Source: a virus
Length of the DNA: 58,594 bases
Reading direction: 5' to 3' (one strand)
IMG/VR virus record: IMGVR_UViG_3300025520_000140
Span: 1 to 58,594 of that record
Below, in pieces: positions 23,639-31,884 of the stretch (positions are counted from its first letter, which is position 1; every line of letters starts with the position of its first letter). The translations under genes and the position numbers were made by a program. The notes under the pieces were generated by a model that was not told the DNA's origin, ran no database searches, and worked only from the letters and a program-made list of their open reading frames with translations.

Positions 23639-24538
23639 TCAGGCCGCCCGAAACCGCCAGGCCGCCGAGCCGTTTAAGTGTGCGGTCAAGTGCTCCCGAC
23701 AGTTGGCGAACTCCTCGCCGATGAAGCCAATGCGGTTTAGGTAGGTCCGCATGGCGAATTTTTCGTTCTCGGCCTGAGGCTTTTTTGCTGAGGCGCATTT
23801 TTGCGTCAGCGCCTGGTGATTCAAGGCCAGGGCGAGGACTATGTAGCTGCGAATTTTGCCGGCGTGAAGCTCGCTGTTGAAACCTCTCAGCTCGACCGTG
23901 CGGTTGCCTGTGAAAAAGCTGTGCAGGTTGAGGAAATGGTACCGGCTGTGGTGGTAATGCCGGTCGCGGCTTTCACTGTAGCCCTCGTACCAGATCTCCT
24001 CAATCGTCCGCAGGGTTTTAGGTCTGCGCCTGTTCATCTTCTCCACCAGCAGGCTGTCCATCTTCTTGCAGTAGCTCATCCGCTCCGGCGCAATCTGCAG
24101 CGCTTTGTAGAAAAGGTCGTTCTTGCTGGCGATGATGTTCACGAAGTTGCGGATGCTGCGCGGCGTGTGGCTTGCCCCGTCAAGGTGGAGGTGGATGCCG
24201 CAGGTGGCGCTGGCGAAGGCTCCGGCCTTGCGCAGTTTGCGCACCAGCTCCTGCAGGGTGGCGATATCCTCGCGGTAGGTGAGGATGGGGCTGACCAGCT
24301 CCACGCTGTATTCGCGGCTGGCCGGAACCCGCTGCCGCCCTTGCCTCATTTGGCAGGTGATGCTGCCGTCGCTCATAAATTTCCAAACCCTGCCGTCCGG
24401 TGCCGTGACCTTCTTGGTGTCGTAGGAGTCGCCTGCGCTTGTCACCGTTCCGCTGAGGTGTTCCGCCGCGATGCGCGCCGCCTCGCTTCTGGTGATGCCC
24501 GTGAACTCGATCTCAATCCCGAATCTTCCCGTTAGCAT
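23639..24538 (-). CDS. amidoligase-family protein, 299 aa
   Basis: ATP-dependent carboxylate-amine ligase-like protein of the glutamine-synthetase-related amidoligase superfamily. The N-terminal RFGIEIEFTGI carries the metal-binding ExE; SCQMRQGRQRV, CGIHLHLDGASHTP (His pair) and TVELRGFNSELHAGKIRSYIVLALAL (RGF...Arg) are the later nucleotide and metal motifs. Residues 265-299 (AENEKFAMRTYLNRIGFIGEEFANCREHLTAHLNGSAAW) closely resemble the C-terminus of the 224-aa protein two genes upstream. A promoter-like element lies at 24588-24619. Likely product: amide bond between a small molecule or peptide and a Glu/Asp side chain; substrate unknown. Confidence 0.88.
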   Translation of the reverse strand: MLTGRFGIEIEFTGITRSEAARIAAEHLSGTVTSAGDSYDTKKVTAPDGRVWKFMSDGSITCQMRQGRQRVPASREYSVELVSPILTYREDIATLQELVRKLRKAGAFASATCGIHLHLDGASHTPRSIRNFVNIIASKNDLFYKALQIAPERMSYCKKMDSLLVEKMNRRRPKTLRTIEEIWYEGYSESRDRHYHHSRYHFLNLHSFFTGNRTVELRGFNSELHAGKIRSYIVLALALNHQALTQKCASAKKPQAENEKFAMRTYLNRIGFIGEEFANCREHLTAHLNGSAAWRFRAA

Positions 24539-24587
24539 GCTGTTTATCCTCCTTTAAGGGCGTTTGTGGTGTGCCTTCCGGCATACA

Positions 24588-24619
24588 CATATATCACTCT
24601 GAAAGGGGATAATAGCAAG
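24588..24619 (-). promoter_or_regulatory. promoter-like element, copy C (amidoligase)
   Basis: Minus-strand CTTGCTAT, 10 bases, CAGAGTGATATATG, identical in both conserved blocks to the copies at 4514 and 25582. It lies about 50 bases upstream of the amidoligase ATG, which also has AAAGGAGG. The intergenic stretch 24539-24656 holds nothing else I can see. Confidence 0.6.
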
Positions 24620-24656
24620 CTATTTCTGCGGAAAAAGCACATAAATATCAGGGATT

Positions 24657-24881
24657 TCACAGCTTTTTTACCGCGTCCTCGCCGTAGACCACGCCAAGGC
24701 GAGAGCCGCTGTCCCAGATGCAAAACAGGGTGCCGCTGTCGTCGACGAAGTCCACGGTTCCCTTGTCGCCGGGCTGCAGCCTGGAGTAGGGGTCGTTCAT
24801 GCGCACCAGCTCCACGCGGGTGCCGTGGGGATACTCTTTGCGCAGCCGCTCCACCATTTCTTTCGAGGGGAACTTAGGCAT
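24657..24881 (-). CDS. DUF4314-type small protein, 74 aa
   Basis: MPKFPSKEMVERLRKEYPHGTRVELVRMNDPYSRLQPGDKGTVDFVDDSGTLFCIWDSGSRLGVVYGEDAVKKL fits the DUF4314 family, a small SH3-like beta barrel (GTRVELVxMNDPYxxLxPGxxGTV). It overlaps the end of the 224-aa gene by 8 bases, so it is translated with it. Function unknown; SH3-like barrels often bind protein or nucleic acid. Confidence 0.82.
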   Translation of the reverse strand: MPKFPSKEMVERLRKEYPHGTRVELVRMNDPYSRLQPGDKGTVDFVDDSGTLFCIWDSGSRLGVVYGEDAVKKL

Positions 24882-25548
24882 CGGCGTCCACCTCCGTTTT
24901 GGCAGGGGCGCCGCTCTTAAACGCGCTGTTACCGGAGAGGTTTTTTAAAAGGATTTTCCGCGCCTCCTTGTAATCGTCGCCCACAAAGCCGAGGCGAAGG
25001 AGGAATACCCGGAAGGCGTACTTCTCGTTCTCCACCGCTTTTTCCCTGCCTGTGACCCGTTTCTGCTCCTTGGCCGCCGCGCACAGGGCGCCGATGAAGC
25101 GGGAGTAGGCGGCGACTGTTGCGCCATCTATGCCGAACTTAAACCAGGGGAACTTCAGCGTCGTTTCCGACCGCTCGACGGGGAGAGAGTCCGCGCCGAC
25201 GGCTTTCTTAATCAGCGCCGCCTTGCCGGCGATGAGCCGGTCGAGGTTCTCCAGCTCAGCCTCGGAGAAGCCCGCCAGCGGCATCTCGATGGTCAGCGTA
25301 TCGGGGTCGATTTCCACTTCTGCCGGGACAAAGCCCATCTCCCGCAACTTGCCGAGCAGATGCAGTATGGCCGCCTCGTCCGTGCGCTCATCCCAGGTAA
25401 GGGTGCCATTGCGGCTGATGGTGATATTGCTGACCACATAGCCGAAGCTTGGCGCTCCCTTGTAGACCGGCTCCCAGCCGAGGGCTTCTCCTGCCGCCTT
25501 GACGAGCGCTTTGCGGGCCTCGCCGGTTACTTTGAATTTTACTTCCAT
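24874..25548 (-). CDS. phage protein with amidoligase-linked C-terminal module, 224 aa
   Basis: The first 140 residues (MEVKFKVTGEARKALVKAAGEALGWEPVYKGAPSFGYVVSNITISRNGTLTWDERT...) form an alpha/beta domain I do not recognise; relatives in Firmicutes phages are often labelled virulence-related proteins without functional proof. The C-terminal 60 residues (VENEKYAFRVFLLRLGFVGDDYKEARKILLKNLSGNSAF) share a clear pattern with the amidoligase C-terminus, ENEK(F/Y)A-R--L-R(I/L)GF(I/V)G. This suggests a common docking, tagging or substrate segment. It has its own promoter-like copy at 25582-25613 and is likely the first gene of the cassette. Confidence 0.75.
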   Translation of the reverse strand: MEVKFKVTGEARKALVKAAGEALGWEPVYKGAPSFGYVVSNITISRNGTLTWDERTDEAAILHLLGKLREMGFVPAEVEIDPDTLTIEMPLAGFSEAELENLDRLIAGKAALIKKAVGADSLPVERSETTLKFPWFKFGIDGATVAAYSRFIGALCAAAKEQKRVTGREKAVENEKYAFRVFLLRLGFVGDDYKEARKILLKNLSGNSAFKSGAPAKTEVDADA

Positions 25549-25581
25549 TTTTCATAAGCCTCCTTAGCTTCTTGGTGACTA

Positions 25582-25613
25582 CATATATCACTCTGAAGCT
25601 GTGGAATAGCAAG
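25582..25613 (-). promoter_or_regulatory. promoter-like element, copy B (cassette start)
   Basis: Minus-strand CTTGCTAT, 10 bases, CAGAGTGATATATG. It lies about 35 bases upstream of the ATG at 25548 and 25 bases past the methyltransferase stop codon at 25638. Together with copy C it would allow the cassette to be expressed apart from the packaging genes. Confidence 0.6.
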
Positions 25614-25637
25614 TTATTTATGCGAAATATGAGGGAA

Positions 25638-26882
25638 TTATTGTGCAGCGGATCGCAACTGCTCCACGTCGCCAAAAGCTGCCTTCACGCCGTTCCGGAT
25701 AAGGAATATATTCTCCGCGCCGCCCACCTGCTCGATGTACCTTTTGACGATCACGTCGCAGAACTTTTCGTCCAGCTCCACCGTGTAACAAACCCTGTCC
25801 GTCTGCTCGCAAGCGATGAGGGTGGAGCCGCTCCCACCGAAGGGGTCGAGCACGATACAGCCCGTCAGGCTGGAGTTGAGTATTGGGTAAGCCAAAAGCG
25901 GCACCGGCTTCATTGTGGGGTGGTCGGCGTTCTTCCGGGGCTTGTCAAACTCCCAGATGGTCGACTGCTTGCGGTCAGAGTACCAGGCGTGCTTGCCGGA
26001 CTTCTTCCAGCCAAAGAGGATCGGTTCGTGCTGCCAGTGGTATGGCGAACGCCCCAGCACCAGCGACTGCTTCTTCCAGATGCATGCGCCGGAGAGGTAG
26101 AAACCGGCGTCCGCAAAGGCCTTACGGAAGTTTAGCCCTTCGGTGTCGGCGTGGAAGACATAGATGCTCGCGTCTTTGGCCATCGCCTTTTCGGTCAGCG
26201 TAAAAGCATCCAGCAGAAAACGATAGAAGGCTTCATCCGCCATGTGGTCGTTTTTGATCTTGCCCGCCGCGCCTTCATAATTGACATTATATGGAGGGTC
26301 GGTCACCGTGAGGTTGGCGAGCTTGCCGTCCATAAGCAGGGTGAAGGTTTCGGCGCGGGTGGAATCGCCGCAGACAAGGCGGTGCCTGCCTAAAAGCCAC
26401 AGGTCGCCCGGCTTCGTCACCGCGGGTTTCCGCAGCTCGCTCTCCACATCAAAATCGTCGTCTTTTACGCCGTCCGCAATGGTGTCCTTGAACAGCACGT
26501 CGATTTCGGCGGGGTCAAAGCCGGTAAGCGAAAGATCAAAGTCCGCCCCCTGCAGGTCGGCGATGACCAGGGCCAGCTTCTCCTGGTCCCAGTCGCCCTG
26601 AATCTTATTGAGGGCGAGGTTGAGCGCCTTTTCCTTTGCGGCGTCCAGTTCCACCACCACGCAGTCGATGTCGGCAGCGCCGTCCGCCAGCAGTATTTTT
26701 AGCCGCTGGTGCCCGCCTACCACATTGCCTGTGGTCTTGTTCCAGACGACAGGTTCCACATAGCCAAACTCCGCCATGGAGCGGCGGAGCTTCTCGTATT
26801 CCGCGTCGCCTGGTTTTAAGTCTTTACGGGGATTGTATTTTGCCGCCTTAATTTTTGTGACGGGGATTTTTTGTATCTCCAA
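25638..26882 (-). CDS. ParB-domain DNA adenine-type methyltransferase 1, 414 aa
   Basis: Two domains. Residues 1-110 are a ParB/Srx-like domain (KIKAAKYNPRKDLKPGDAEYEKLRRSMAEFGYVEPVVWNKTTGNVVGGHQRLKIL). A beta-class N6/N4 methyltransferase follows, with motif IV TDPPYNVNYEG and motif I LDPFGGSGSTLIACEQTDR. It uses a TTG start (26880-26882) with GGAGG upstream. It probably protects phage DNA from host restriction or helps mark packaging sites. It is adjacent and paralogous to the next gene. Target sequence unknown. Confidence 0.9.
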   Translation of the reverse strand: MEIQKIPVTKIKAAKYNPRKDLKPGDAEYEKLRRSMAEFGYVEPVVWNKTTGNVVGGHQRLKILLADGAADIDCVVVELDAAKEKALNLALNKIQGDWDQEKLALVIADLQGADFDLSLTGFDPAEIDVLFKDTIADGVKDDDFDVESELRKPAVTKPGDLWLLGRHRLVCGDSTRAETFTLLMDGKLANLTVTDPPYNVNYEGAAGKIKNDHMADEAFYRFLLDAFTLTEKAMAKDASIYVFHADTEGLNFRKAFADAGFYLSGACIWKKQSLVLGRSPYHWQHEPILFGWKKSGKHAWYSDRKQSTIWEFDKPRKNADHPTMKPVPLLAYPILNSSLTGCIVLDPFGGSGSTLIACEQTDRVCYTVELDEKFCDVIVKRYIEQVGGAENIFLIRNGVKAAFGDVEQLRSAAQ

Positions 26883-26885
26883 GCC

Positions 26886-28184
26886 TTATCCCTCCAGTTT
26901 GAGCGCTTTTGCGCCGGTGAAAGCCTCCCAGCGTTTGACCGCCAAGTCGCAGTAAACGGGGGATAGCTCCATGGCGCAGCAGCGGCGCTCGGTCTGCTCC
27001 GCCGCGATGATGGTGGTGCCGCTGCCGGAGAACGGCTCCAAAACAATGCCGCCCCGGTCTGAGTGCATCTTGATGCAGCGCCAGGGCAGCTCCACCGGGA
27101 ACATGGCCGGATGCTCCTTATTGGCGCGCACCGTGGTCATCTCCCAGATACCAGCGTAGCCCCATTTTTTGCGCTCGTCTTTAGTCAGCCGCTTGACGAA
27201 GCGGTAGCTGTGCCCGGCGAAAGCCGAAAGCCACAGATATTCCTGATCGTTATACTCCTCGGCCTCGCCGTTTTTGCTGAAGGTTGAAATGTACTCGTAC
27301 TGCTGCACCGGTTTGTTGGAAACGAGGTGATAAGGGCCGACGCCGAAATTCATCCCTTGCTTTTTCCAAACGCGGATCCAGATCGGGCGGTAGCCGTTTT
27401 CGACAAACATATTGACGGAATAGACGCTGGTCGGCTCGATGAACTGGGAGCCGGTGGCGTATAGGTCGCCTAAGTTCCAGCAGACGATGTCCGCGTATCT
27501 GCACAGGTTCTTGATCACCGGCCGGATGGTTTGAAACCACGGCTCGATGCCCGCCTTTTCATATTCCTTGCCCACGCCGTAAGGCGGCGAGGTGACCGCT
27601 GCCTGGGCGCGGCCGCCGTCCATGAGCTTGGCAAAATCAGCCGCGCTGGTGGAGTCGCCGCACATCAGGCGGTGTCTCCCCAAAAGCCAGATATCCCCCG
27701 GCAATGTTTGCGCGCCTTCGACTTCGATGCGTTCCTTTTCCTTGTCCACATCGAAGTCGTCCTGCACCGCTTCCTTGGCGTGCCAGCGATTGAGCAGCTC
27801 GTCGACCTCCGCGGCGTCAAAGCCGGTGAGGGAGACGTCGAAGGCGCCCGCGTCAAGCTCCGCCATCAACTCCGCCAGCTTGTTTTCGTCCCAGTCGCCC
27901 TGAATTTTGTTGAGGGCGAGGTTGAGCGCCTTTTCTTTCTGCGGGTCAAGCTCCACCACCACGCAGTCGATCTCGCTGTGGCCTAAATCAAGCAGCACCT
28001 TCAGGCGCTGGTGGCCGCCCACCACATTGCCGGTCCGGCGATTAAAGATTACCGGCTCCACATAGCCGAATTCCTCGATGGAGCGGCGGAGCTTTTGATA
28101 TTCCTTATCGCCGGGCCTTAAATCCTTGCGCGGGTTGTATTGGGCGGGCCTTAGAAGCTCCGCCTTGATTTTTTCTATCTTCAT
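26886..28184 (-). CDS. ParB-domain DNA methyltransferase 2, 432 aa
   Basis: Same layout as its neighbour: N-terminal ParB-like domain (ELLRPAQYNPRKDLRPGDKEYQKLRRSIEEFGYVEPVIFNRRTGNVVGGHQRLKVLL) and a C-terminal methyltransferase. Motif IV is TSPPYGVGKEYEKA, typical of N4-cytosine or some N6-adenine enzymes, and motif I is LEPFSGSGTTIIAAEQTERR. The ATG at 28184 follows GGAGGGGCGAC and overlaps the terS stop by 4 bases; longer in-frame starts read inside terS. Divergence in motif IV suggests a different target base or site from methyltransferase 1. Confidence 0.9.
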   Translation of the reverse strand: MKIEKIKAELLRPAQYNPRKDLRPGDKEYQKLRRSIEEFGYVEPVIFNRRTGNVVGGHQRLKVLLDLGHSEIDCVVVELDPQKEKALNLALNKIQGDWDENKLAELMAELDAGAFDVSLTGFDAAEVDELLNRWHAKEAVQDDFDVDKEKERIEVEGAQTLPGDIWLLGRHRLMCGDSTSAADFAKLMDGGRAQAAVTSPPYGVGKEYEKAGIEPWFQTIRPVIKNLCRYADIVCWNLGDLYATGSQFIEPTSVYSVNMFVENGYRPIWIRVWKKQGMNFGVGPYHLVSNKPVQQYEYISTFSKNGEAEEYNDQEYLWLSAFAGHSYRFVKRLTKDERKKWGYAGIWEMTTVRANKEHPAMFPVELPWRCIKMHSDRGGIVLEPFSGSGTTIIAAEQTERRCCAMELSPVYCDLAVKRWEAFTGAKALKLEG

Positions 28185-28762
28185 CTGTCGCCCCTCCTGG
28201 CGGAGAGCAGCCTCTCCATCACGTCGTCCTGCGGATTGCCGACAAAAGCGGTGGTGCAGTTTTGCTTGACGATGTCGAAAATCTCGTACCAGAGAAGGTT
28301 CGCCTGCTTCTGGAACGACTGACTCATCTGCACGAACGGGCTGGCTATGGCGCCGCCCGTGGTCGGGTGCTTGCCCAAAAGCCCGTAGGTGCTGATGGCT
28401 TCCTCGCACTGGATGTAGCGCGTGAAGGCCTGGGCGTAGGCTTCAATCAGCCGCGGGTTGACGAATTTCTCACAGCCGCGATCTTTTAGCCATTTCCACG
28501 TCTCAATGAACAGCGCGTCCGCGCCGAGCGGTTTTCCGTCTCTTTGCCGTGCGCTTAAGTAGTCGCTTGGGGCGGGCATATCCTCGCCGAATAAATCCGC
28601 CGTGCCGCCCAGTTCGCCCGCTTCAAGCAGCGGCTCAGGAGGCAGTTTAGGGGGTTCCAAAACGCGGGCGGCCTTGCCCGCCGTGATTTTCTCCGCGAGG
28701 GGCTGCGGCTTGTCGCCAGCGCGCACGCGGCGGCCGCCCCTGTTTGTTCCGTCTTTTGCCAC
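28181..28762 (-). CDS. terS: terminase small subunit (P27 family), 193 aa
   Basis: Recognises the packaging site and loads TerL. Features of the P27 family are the basic N-terminus, SDYLSARQRDGKPLGADALFIETWKWLKDRGCEKFVNPRLIEAYAQAFTRYIQCEEAISTYGLLGKHPTTGGAIASPFVQMSQSFQKQANLLWYEIFDIV. It is separated from terL by the methyltransferases and amidoligase cassette, which is unusual though seen in Clostridial phages. Confidence 0.88.
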   Translation of the reverse strand: MAKDGTNRGGRRVRAGDKPQPLAEKITAGKAARVLEPPKLPPEPLLEAGELGGTADLFGEDMPAPSDYLSARQRDGKPLGADALFIETWKWLKDRGCEKFVNPRLIEAYAQAFTRYIQCEEAISTYGLLGKHPTTGGAIASPFVQMSQSFQKQANLLWYEIFDIVKQNCTTAFVGNPQDDVMERLLSARRGDR

Positions 28763-28877
28763 GCGCCCTCACCTCCTTGCCGCGGCGGGGCTTAATCCCC
28801 TGTTTGAACCGTGATTTTTTCGCGCGATGCCCGCCGCCCGTTGCCCGGGGCGAGGGTTGCAGAGATTTTGACCGCCC

Positions 28878-29234
28878 CTACCGTCCCCAGCGTCCACCTT
28901 CACGGGCGGTGATCTCCGAATGGCAGGAAGTACACAAAGCCGTGAGGTTGTCGTCGTCGTTGGTGCCGCCTTGCGCGAGTGGCTTGATATGGTGGACTTC
29001 CTGCGTTGGCGTTACCCGTCCCTGCTCTAAGCAGCGTTCGCAGAGTGGATGAGCCGCGCGGTAGCGGTCGCGCACCTTCCGCCACGTCCGTCCGTAGAGC
29101 TTGCGCGTCGCCGGGTTGCGTTGGTAGCGTTCGTATCGTCTTGCTTCCTGCTTGGTATGCTCCTCGCAAAACTGGCCATCCGTCAGCTTGGGACAGCCGG
29201 GATGGGAGCAGGGCCGCTTGGGCTTAAGGGGCAT
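28878..29234 (-). CDS. HNH endonuclease, 118 aa
   Basis: Small nuclease next to terS, as in many HK97-type phages where it is needed for DNA packaging. Two CxxC zinc pairs (CSHPGCPKL, CERCLEQ) and the HNH core (VHHIKPLAQGGTNDDDNLTALCTSCHSEITAREG) are clear. A 115-base gap with no visible gene separates it from terS. Confidence 0.92.
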   Translation of the reverse strand: MPLKPKRPCSHPGCPKLTDGQFCEEHTKQEARRYERYQRNPATRKLYGRTWRKVRDRYRAAHPLCERCLEQGRVTPTQEVHHIKPLAQGGTNDDDNLTALCTSCHSEITAREGGRWGR

Positions 29235-29257
29235 CGGGTCACCTCATTTTCGGCAAA

Positions 29258-29289
29258 GTAAAAGGACGCCCACGGTGTGACGAGCGCCC
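29258..29289 (-). terminator. intrinsic terminator between regulator and HNH gene
   Basis: On the minus strand GGGCGC (29284-29289) pairs with GCGTCC (29264-29269), including one G-U pair, and is followed by TTTTAC. It separates early or middle genes from the packaging operon. Confidence 0.55.
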
Positions 29290-29337
29290 TCTCAGATATT
29301 TTGCTATTCTAATGCTATCAAACTTTTGGTGTGACAT

Positions 29338-29766
29338 TCAACAGATTATAGTGACATCTTTTACCCGCTCCGAGCAGGCGGCTAACGCTTCACCGTGTAT
29401 TCGGTGAACGTGGCGTACGCTGCAATGAAAATCCGCCGCGATTTCATCCCATGTCTTGAAGCAGAGATAGCGCAGTTCCAGGAGCACCCTGTAATCTGGG
29501 CTGTTCAAAGAACGGATAGCATTCGCAATGTCCCGCTTCAAGTCGACGAGCCTGTCGATGTCTAAGTTTATTTCATTCTCCAGATCCAGCATTTTGGCGA
29601 TGATCTCCTCCATGCGGTGGACATTGCGCGTCTCGCTCGGCGGTGTCGGCGAGAGAGTGGAGGTGGCTTTGGCGGCGAGCTCCCGAAGTGTTCTTACCTG
29701 CTCTAATTTTGCGTCTATAAGGCGGTTTATCCGCCGCGTTTGGGCCAAGTATTCCTTAACCGTCAT
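29338..29766 (-). CDS. DUF1492 / sigma-region-4-like late regulator, 142 aa
   Basis: The N-terminal 75 residues are a coiled coil (YLAQTRRINRLIDAKLEQVRTLREL..., MEEIIAKMLDLENEINLDIDRLVDLKRDIANAI). The C-terminal part is a sigma region 4-like HTH (YRVLLELRYLCFKTWDEIAADFHCSVRHVHRIHGEALAAC). DUF1492/ArpU-like proteins are transcription regulators placed before late genes of Firmicutes phages, and the position before the HNH-terS operon agrees. It may direct polymerase to late promoters. Confidence 0.83.
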   Translation of the reverse strand: MTVKEYLAQTRRINRLIDAKLEQVRTLRELAAKATSTLSPTPPSETRNVHRMEEIIAKMLDLENEINLDIDRLVDLKRDIANAIRSLNSPDYRVLLELRYLCFKTWDEIAADFHCSVRHVHRIHGEALAACSERVKDVTIIC

Positions 29767-29978
29767 AAGCTCCGCCTCCTTTCCCCAAGCTCACACCCTG
29801 TCCAAGTTATCCGCAACCGCTTGTCGCCATTTGGCGTGATGTTTAGCAGGCACCTGTGATACTCGCTTTTATCGTTGCCGCACTGGAAAGCCGTCCATGC
29901 CCTGCTGCTAGCCGATTCGTCGGGACGCGCGAACCTGCAAGCCGCGCATCTGATACGTTCTGTTGTTGCTTCGCTCAT
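29763..29978 (-). CDS. small cysteine-containing protein, 71 aa
   Basis: Not recognised. Residues 8-14 (IRCAACRF) with later cysteines (FQCGNDK, HRCLLN, GCEL) suggest a zinc-binding fold. Starts at an ATG with GGAGG eight bases upstream and overlaps the DUF1492 gene by 4 bases, so they are co-translated. Confidence 0.72.
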   Translation of the reverse strand: MSEATTERIRCAACRFARPDESASSRAWTAFQCGNDKSEYHRCLLNITPNGDKRLRITWTGCELGERRRSL

Positions 29979-30057
29979 AAGCCTACCTCCGATTCGGTTT
30001 TGTTTCCCTCGGATTGGCAGCTCTTGGCTTTAGCTGTCGTTTATTTACTCCGTAGGT

Positions 30058-31410
30058 TTACAAATTTGCCTTAACCGCCTCAATCAGGGCGGTCTGGGTT
30101 TTGTCCTTTCGCTTGAGGGCGGCCATGACCTGTTCGTCAATCGTCTCTTTGGCGATGATATGGTGGATAACCACCGTATCCTTCTGGCCCTGCCGCCAGA
30201 GCCGGGCGCCTGTCTGCTGGTAGAGTTCCAGGCTCCAGGTAAGCCCGAACCATATGAGGGTTGAGCCGCCGACCTGCAGGTTCAGCCCATGCCCGGCGGC
30301 AGCGGGGTGGATGACCGCCACCGGGATGTCGCCGTCATTCCACCGTCTAATGGAGTCGGCGCTGTCCAGCTTTTCCGCGGGGAACCGCTCCAGTATCCGC
30401 GCCAGGTCGTGCTTGAACCAGTAGGCGATTAAAACGGGCTTGCCGTTCGCTGCCTCAATCAGATCTTCCAGCGCGTCCAGCTTGCGGTCGTGGATGTGGT
30501 GGACTTCGCCATCGTCGCCGTAGACCGCGCCGTTCGCTATCTGGCAGAGCTTCCCTGACAGGGCGGCGGCGTTGGCGGCGGTCACTTCGTCGCCCGACAG
30601 TCTCAGCACCAAGTCCTGCCGTAGCTCGTCATACCGCTCCCGCTCTTTGTCCGACAGCCGAACGGGGTGCTCGGCGGTCACCAGTTCCGGCATTTGTATA
30701 TGGTCGGTGGACTTCATGGATATAGTGATGTCGGCGATTTTGCCGTAGATGTTCCTTTCGGCGTTGGGCAGGGGTTTGTAGCTATAGACGACCTGACCGT
30801 TTCGCTTATCGGGCAGGAAGTACGCCGCCCTGTACTGCCCGATGAACCGCCCCAGCCGCTGACCCATGTCGAGTAGCCGAAACTCAGCCCACAAATCCAT
30901 CAGCCCGTTGCTGCTCGGCGTTCCCGTCAGCCCTACGACGCGCCTTACCTTGGGGCGGACCTTCATCAAAGACCGGAACCTTTTTGACTGGTGGTTCTTG
31001 AAAGACGAGAGTTCGTCCGCCACCACCATGTCGTAGTCGAATGGCAGCCCGCTTTCCTCGATGAGCCATTGGACGTTCTCGCGGTTGATGATGTAGATGT
31101 CGGCTTTGGCTTTGAGCGCCGCTTTCCGCTCCGTTTCGCTTCCGATAGCAACTGAACATTGCAGAAAGTGCAGATGGCTCCATTTTTTAATCTCATCTAC
31201 CCATATAATCCCGACGCGGAGAGGACAAATAACCAGAACTTTGTGTACCTCGAAGCTGTCAAACAACAGATCCAAGAGGGCAGTCAGGGTGATAACCGTC
31301 TTGCCAAGCCCCATAGACAGTAAGATTGCGCTCACGGTATTTGTTTTTATAAATTCAACGCCATATCTCTGATAATCGTGAAGGTCAGCCCTTGCTAATA
31401 AGCCTTCCAT
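30058..31410 (-). CDS. SNF2-family DEAD/DEAH helicase, 450 aa
   Basis: Phage replication or recombination helicase. Motif I is LSMGLGKTVITL, motif II VVADELSSF, motif III GLTGTPSSNGLMDLWAEF, and motifs V-VI are in LIWFGLTWSLELYQQTGARLWRQGQKDTV. The start at 31410 (MEGLLARADLHDYQRYGVEF) has AGGTGAG upstream. It overlaps the VRR-NUC gene by 26 bases; the helicase-nuclease pair is standard in Clostridial phage replication modules. Confidence 0.93.
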   Translation of the reverse strand: MEGLLARADLHDYQRYGVEFIKTNTVSAILLSMGLGKTVITLTALLDLLFDSFEVHKVLVICPLRVGIIWVDEIKKWSHLHFLQCSVAIGSETERKAALKAKADIYIINRENVQWLIEESGLPFDYDMVVADELSSFKNHQSKRFRSLMKVRPKVRRVVGLTGTPSSNGLMDLWAEFRLLDMGQRLGRFIGQYRAAYFLPDKRNGQVVYSYKPLPNAERNIYGKIADITISMKSTDHIQMPELVTAEHPVRLSDKERERYDELRQDLVLRLSGDEVTAANAAALSGKLCQIANGAVYGDDGEVHHIHDRKLDALEDLIEAANGKPVLIAYWFKHDLARILERFPAEKLDSADSIRRWNDGDIPVAVIHPAAAGHGLNLQVGGSTLIWFGLTWSLELYQQTGARLWRQGQKDTVVIHHIIAKETIDEQVMAALKRKDKTQTALIEAVKANL

Positions 31411-31687
31411 TTGCACATCTCACCTCATTAAGAATTTGTTGTATCTGCCCTTCATCGTCCAAGACGTAGACTTTGAACCCCAGCCGCCGGAGCAGCCCAT
31501 GTCTAGCTTCTTGCAATGGGCTGGGCTTCTCCCCGTGCCGCTTGACTTCCACAAAAGCTATTTTATTCGGCAGAAGCACAAGGCGGTCAGGCATCCCATC
31601 GAAGCCCGGGCTTATGAATTTGGGCGCGATACCGCCCATCGCCCTTACTGCTTGGACAAGTTTCCGCTCTATGGTTTTCTCTCTCAT
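31385..31687 (-). CDS. VRR-NUC domain nuclease, 100 aa
   Basis: Structure-specific nuclease of the PD-(D/E)xK superfamily. KFISPGFDGMPDRLVLLPNKIAFVEVKRHGEKPSPLQ holds the catalytic D and ExK, with Q following. The start MREKTIERKLVQAVRAMGG at 31687 has CGGAGG upstream; a longer frame from 31714 exists. Likely works with the neighbouring SNF2 helicase on replication or recombination intermediates. About 170 bases of AT-rich sequence without a gene lie upstream. Confidence 0.92.
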   Translation of the reverse strand: MREKTIERKLVQAVRAMGGIAPKFISPGFDGMPDRLVLLPNKIAFVEVKRHGEKPSPLQEARHGLLRRLGFKVYVLDDEGQIQQILNEVRCANGRLISKG

Positions 31688-31884
31688 GTCGACCTCCGTT
31701 TTTGTGTTGCCCAACTTGCCGTTTTTCCCTATAGACCTTACGCGCGCGTATTACGCATGCCTGTTTCTCTTTTTACTATAAAAATAAGATTTAATAAGGA
31801 ATTTATAGGCATATGGGCAATTTGCAGCCACATAACGCCGATTTATAAAGGGCTTGCGACTTTGCCGATGTCGTTGCCGAAGCC

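Noticed and set aside
28185-28409. N-terminal extension of methyltransferase 2 by 75 codons
   Set aside because: It lies inside terS in another frame; the ParB-like domain begins at the ATG at 28184.
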